A stretch of DNA of 7,466 bases from an uncultured Anaerosacchariphilus sp. (GTDB lineage: Bacteria; Bacillota; Clostridia; Lachnospirales; Lachnospiraceae): assembly GCA_934402125.1 (NCBI GenBank), contig CAKRTY010000072.1, forward strand, positions 1-7,466, read 5' to 3'. How positions within the stretch are numbered: position 1 is the first letter of the stretch; each line of letters starts with the position of its first letter. A program made the translations under genes and the position numbers. Positions 5,580 to 7,466 of the stretch are shown here, piece after piece. Under the pieces are notes generated by a model. That model was not told the origin of the DNA, did no database searches, and saw only the letters and a program-made list of their open reading frames with translations.

Positions 5580-6866
5580 ATGAAGGAGAATGGGCAACTG
5601 AAAAAATATCTGTATAGGAGTCTGGCGGGAGCAGGATCCATTATCATCTGTATTCTGGTATTCTTTGCCATATACCGGTTTGACCGGGTGATGGCCGCAT
5701 ACGGGGTGATAAAGGGAATTCTGATGCCCTTTATCTACGGGGCTGTCATTGCGTATCTTCTGACGCCTGTCTGCAATTTTATAGAAGGGAATATCCTGGT
5801 TCTTCTGGAAGGGAAAATGAAGAATTCCCAAAAAGCGAAAAGCATTGCGGGTGCAGCCGGAATCGCTTTCAGCATGATCTTAGGCCTGCTGGTGGTCTAT
5901 CTGCTGCTGGCCATGGTCCTTCCCCAGGTATTTACCAGTATAGGCAATATCGTAACGGCATTTCCGGGCATGGTCAATCAATGGTCGGCCTGGATTCAGG
6001 AATTCCTCCAGGATAAAGAAACAGTTTGGAATTATGTAAGCCTGTTTACCAATACCTTCTATACCACTGTGGAGACCTGGCTGGAAACCAAGCTGCTGCC
6101 CAATATGCAGACCATCGTCAGCGGCGTATCCGCCGGACTGTGGAGCGCCATTGTTGTGATGAAAAATCTTCTGATTGGTCTGATTGCGGCGATCTATATG
6201 ATGGGGAACCGGCGGAAGTTCGCGGCCCAGGCGAAAAAGCTGATTTACAGCTTTTTCAAGGTGCCACACGCAAATGCCATCTTGGACGAATGCCGGCTGA
6301 TTGACCGGATGTTCGGCGGATTTATCAGCGGAAAGATCATTGATTCCCTGATTATCGGCTGTCTGTGTTTCTTCTTTATGAGTATCCTGAAGCTGCCTTA
6401 TTCCATGCTGATCAGCGTGGTGGTAGGCGTGACCAATATTATTCCGTTTTTCGGACCCTATATCGGAGCGATTCCCAGCGCGATCCTGGTGCTGACGGTT
6501 AATCCGATGCAGTGTCTGTATTTCCTGATTCTGATTCTTTTATTGCAGCAGTTTGACGGTAATTTCCTGGGACCGAAGATCCTGGGCAATTCCACAGGAC
6601 TTTCCAGCTTCTGGGTATTGTTCTCCATTCTGGTGTTTGGCGGGCTGATGGGCTTTGTGGGAATGATTATCGGCGTGCCGGCCTTTGCGGTTATCTATGA
6701 TCTGGTAAAGAAGAGCTCCAATTATCTGCTGAGGCAGAAAAAGCTGACTACGGAAACCGGGGTTTACCAGGAGCTGGTGTCGGTGGAGCAGCAGGGGGAG
6801 GAGTTCCGTTATATACAGAACGGAGCGCAGCAAAGGGCAGAAGAAAAAGCGGAGGACAAGGCATGA
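5580..6866 (+). CDS. AI-2E family transporter
   Basis: A 428-residue polytopic membrane protein of the AI-2E (TqsA/YdiK, UPF0118) family. Members are proposed exporters of small molecules or ion antiporters; the substrate here is unknown. Hydrophobic segments lie at about 17-33, 45-65, 93-117, 185-208, 255-290, 295-323 and 343-375. Family hallmarks are FGGFISGKIIDSLIIG (245-260), KLPYSMLISVVVGVTNIIPFFGPYIG (in 271-296), the P/G-rich GPKILGNSTGLSSFW (331-345) and a final GLMGFVGMIIGVP (355-367). The tail (from about 380) is charged and ends in a Glu/Lys/Ala-rich stretch, presumably cytoplasmic. Length is slightly above the usual 350-400 because of this tail. The gene starts 22 bases after the PBP stop. 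The Shine-Dalgarno AGGAG (5563-5567) is 12 bases upstream, rather long, so initiation may depend partly on read-through from the PBP gene. The family is secure; a link to the upstream resistance-like genes is only positional. Confidence 0.9.
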   Translation: MKENGQLKKYLYRSLAGAGSIIICILVFFAIYRFDRVMAAYGVIKGILMPFIYGAVIAYLLTPVCNFIEGNILVLLEGKMKNSQKAKSIAGAAGIAFSMILGLLVVYLLLAMVLPQVFTSIGNIVTAFPGMVNQWSAWIQEFLQDKETVWNYVSLFTNTFYTTVETWLETKLLPNMQTIVSGVSAGLWSAIVVMKNLLIGLIAAIYMMGNRRKFAAQAKKLIYSFFKVPHANAILDECRLIDRMFGGFISGKIIDSLIIGCLCFFFMSILKLPYSMLISVVVGVTNIIPFFGPYIGAIPSAILVLTVNPMQCLYFLILILLLQQFDGNFLGPKILGNSTGLSSFWVLFSILVFGGLMGFVGMIIGVPAFAVIYDLVKKSSNYLLRQKKLTTETGVYQELVSVEQQGEEFRYIQNGAQQRAEEKAEDKA

Positions 6867-7466
6867 TTTTAGCAGTAGACATCGGCAATACCTATATTGT
6901 GGTGGGATGCATCCGGGGAGAGGAGATTATATTCGTGGAGCGTCTGCACACGGACACCAAGAAATCGGAGCTGGAGTATGCCATTAGTATCAAGACGGTT
7001 CTGGAAATTTATGGAATCGACAGGAAAGAGCTGGACGGGGCAATTTTGTCCTCAGTCGTTCCGCCGCTGACCTCGGTCATGCGCCGGGCAGCCGAAAAGG
7101 TAACGGGACGGGAGGTGCTGGTGGTGGGACCGGGCGTCAAAACCGGTCTGGATATCCGCATTGACAATCCGGCCCAGCTGGGACCGGATCTGGTAGTGGG
7201 CGCAGTGGCCGCCATTGAGGAGTATCCGTGTCCGCTGGTGGTGGTGGATCTGGGAACGGCCACGACCTTTACGGTGGTCAATGAGAAAAAGCAGGTTATG
7301 GGAGGCATGATTATGCCGGGCGTGGGCGTAGCGCTGGATTCCCTGATTAACCGGACCTCCCAGCTTCCCAAAATCAGCCTGGATCCGCCGAAGAAGTTTA
7401 TCGGCAGCAATACCGTGGACTGTATGAAGAGCGGCGTCCTCTACGGAAACGCGGCCTGTGTGGACG
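6863..7466 (+). CDS. coaX: Type III pantothenate kinase, 3' end beyond the window
   Basis: The first 201 residues of a protein normally of about 255-260; the open frame runs off the window. It phosphorylates pantothenate with ATP, the first committed step of coenzyme A synthesis, in the cytoplasm. The type III (CoaX) form belongs to the ASKHA fold, typically needs a monovalent cation and is not feedback-inhibited by CoA. Visible motifs: the phosphate-1 loop DIGNT (6-10), GPD (107-109, with Asp109 as the likely catalytic base), DLGTATTF (129-136), GGMIMPG (147-153) and IGSNTVDCMKSGVLYG (180-195). The residue after the catalytic Asp is Leu where many homologs have Arg. The ATG overlaps the stop of the AI-2E gene by ATGA (6863-6866), with GGAGG (6851-6855) 7 bases upstream inside that gene, so the two are coupled. 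No promoter of its own is seen nearby. Confidence 0.95.
   Translation, partial: MILAVDIGNTYIVVGCIRGEEIIFVERLHTDTKKSELEYAISIKTVLEIYGIDRKELDGAILSSVVPPLTSVMRRAAEKVTGREVLVVGPGVKTGLDIRIDNPAQLGPDLVVGAVAAIEEYPCPLVVVDLGTATTFTVVNEKKQVMGGMIMPGVGVALDSLINRTSQLPKISLDPPKKFIGSNTVDCMKSGVLYGNAACVD

Noticed and set aside
1..7466. Mobile-element, CRISPR, tRNA or rRNA signals
   Set aside because: No transposase or integrase, no repeat-spacer periodicity, no terminal inverted repeats and no tRNA-like cloverleaf were seen. The window is almost fully coded by six same-strand genes.

Overview
The window reads as chromosomal DNA of a Gram-positive Clostridia-type bacterium. A Lachnospiraceae or related gut Firmicute is my best guess. 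The grounds are strong AGGAGG-like ribosome binding sites, a lipobox-anchored class B penicillin-binding protein (PBP), a BlaI/M56 protease pair and a type III pantothenate kinase. The coding DNA is moderately GC-rich by eye, while the leader (1-176) is AT-rich. The assignment is inference; no rRNA or phylogenetic marker is present.

All six genes lie on the + strand with no convincing terminator between them. Bases 1-176 form a regulatory region: a near-consensus sigma-A promoter (TTGACA, 17 bp, TAGAAT) and two copies of a 16-bp dyad, TTCnnCAnnTGnnGAA, 33 bp apart. One copy overlaps the -10 and the other lies just past the expected transcription start. Next come a BlaI/MecI-type repressor (177-557), an M56 BlaR1/MecR1-type membrane protease overlapping it by ATGA (554-2767), a small membrane protein of uncertain family (2820-3479), a PBP2a/PBP5/PBP3-like class B PBP lipoprotein with an NTF2-like N-terminal domain (3530-5557), an AI-2E family membrane protein (5580-6866) and a 5' partial coaX (6863 to the window edge). 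coaX is also joined by an ATGA overlap.

The first four genes resemble a staphylococcal mecI-mecR1-mecA regulon collapsed into one same-strand unit. The inferred logic is that the M56 protein senses an envelope signal, its cytoplasmic zinc protease inactivates the repressor directly or indirectly, and the operon including the low-affinity-type PBP is derepressed. The repressor keeps an Asn-Phe pair where MecI/BlaI are cleaved.

The main oddity is the sensor. Where BlaR1/MecR1 carry a penicillin-binding domain (SxxK, SxN, KTG), this protein has about 230 residues I cannot assign, followed by five Asp-box (BNR) motifs at 47-60 residue intervals, which suggests an extracellular beta-propeller. 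The signal is therefore probably not a beta-lactam acylating the sensor. I consider this the most likely undescribed element of the window. The last two genes look like envelope transport and core coenzyme A synthesis and may simply be co-transcribed.
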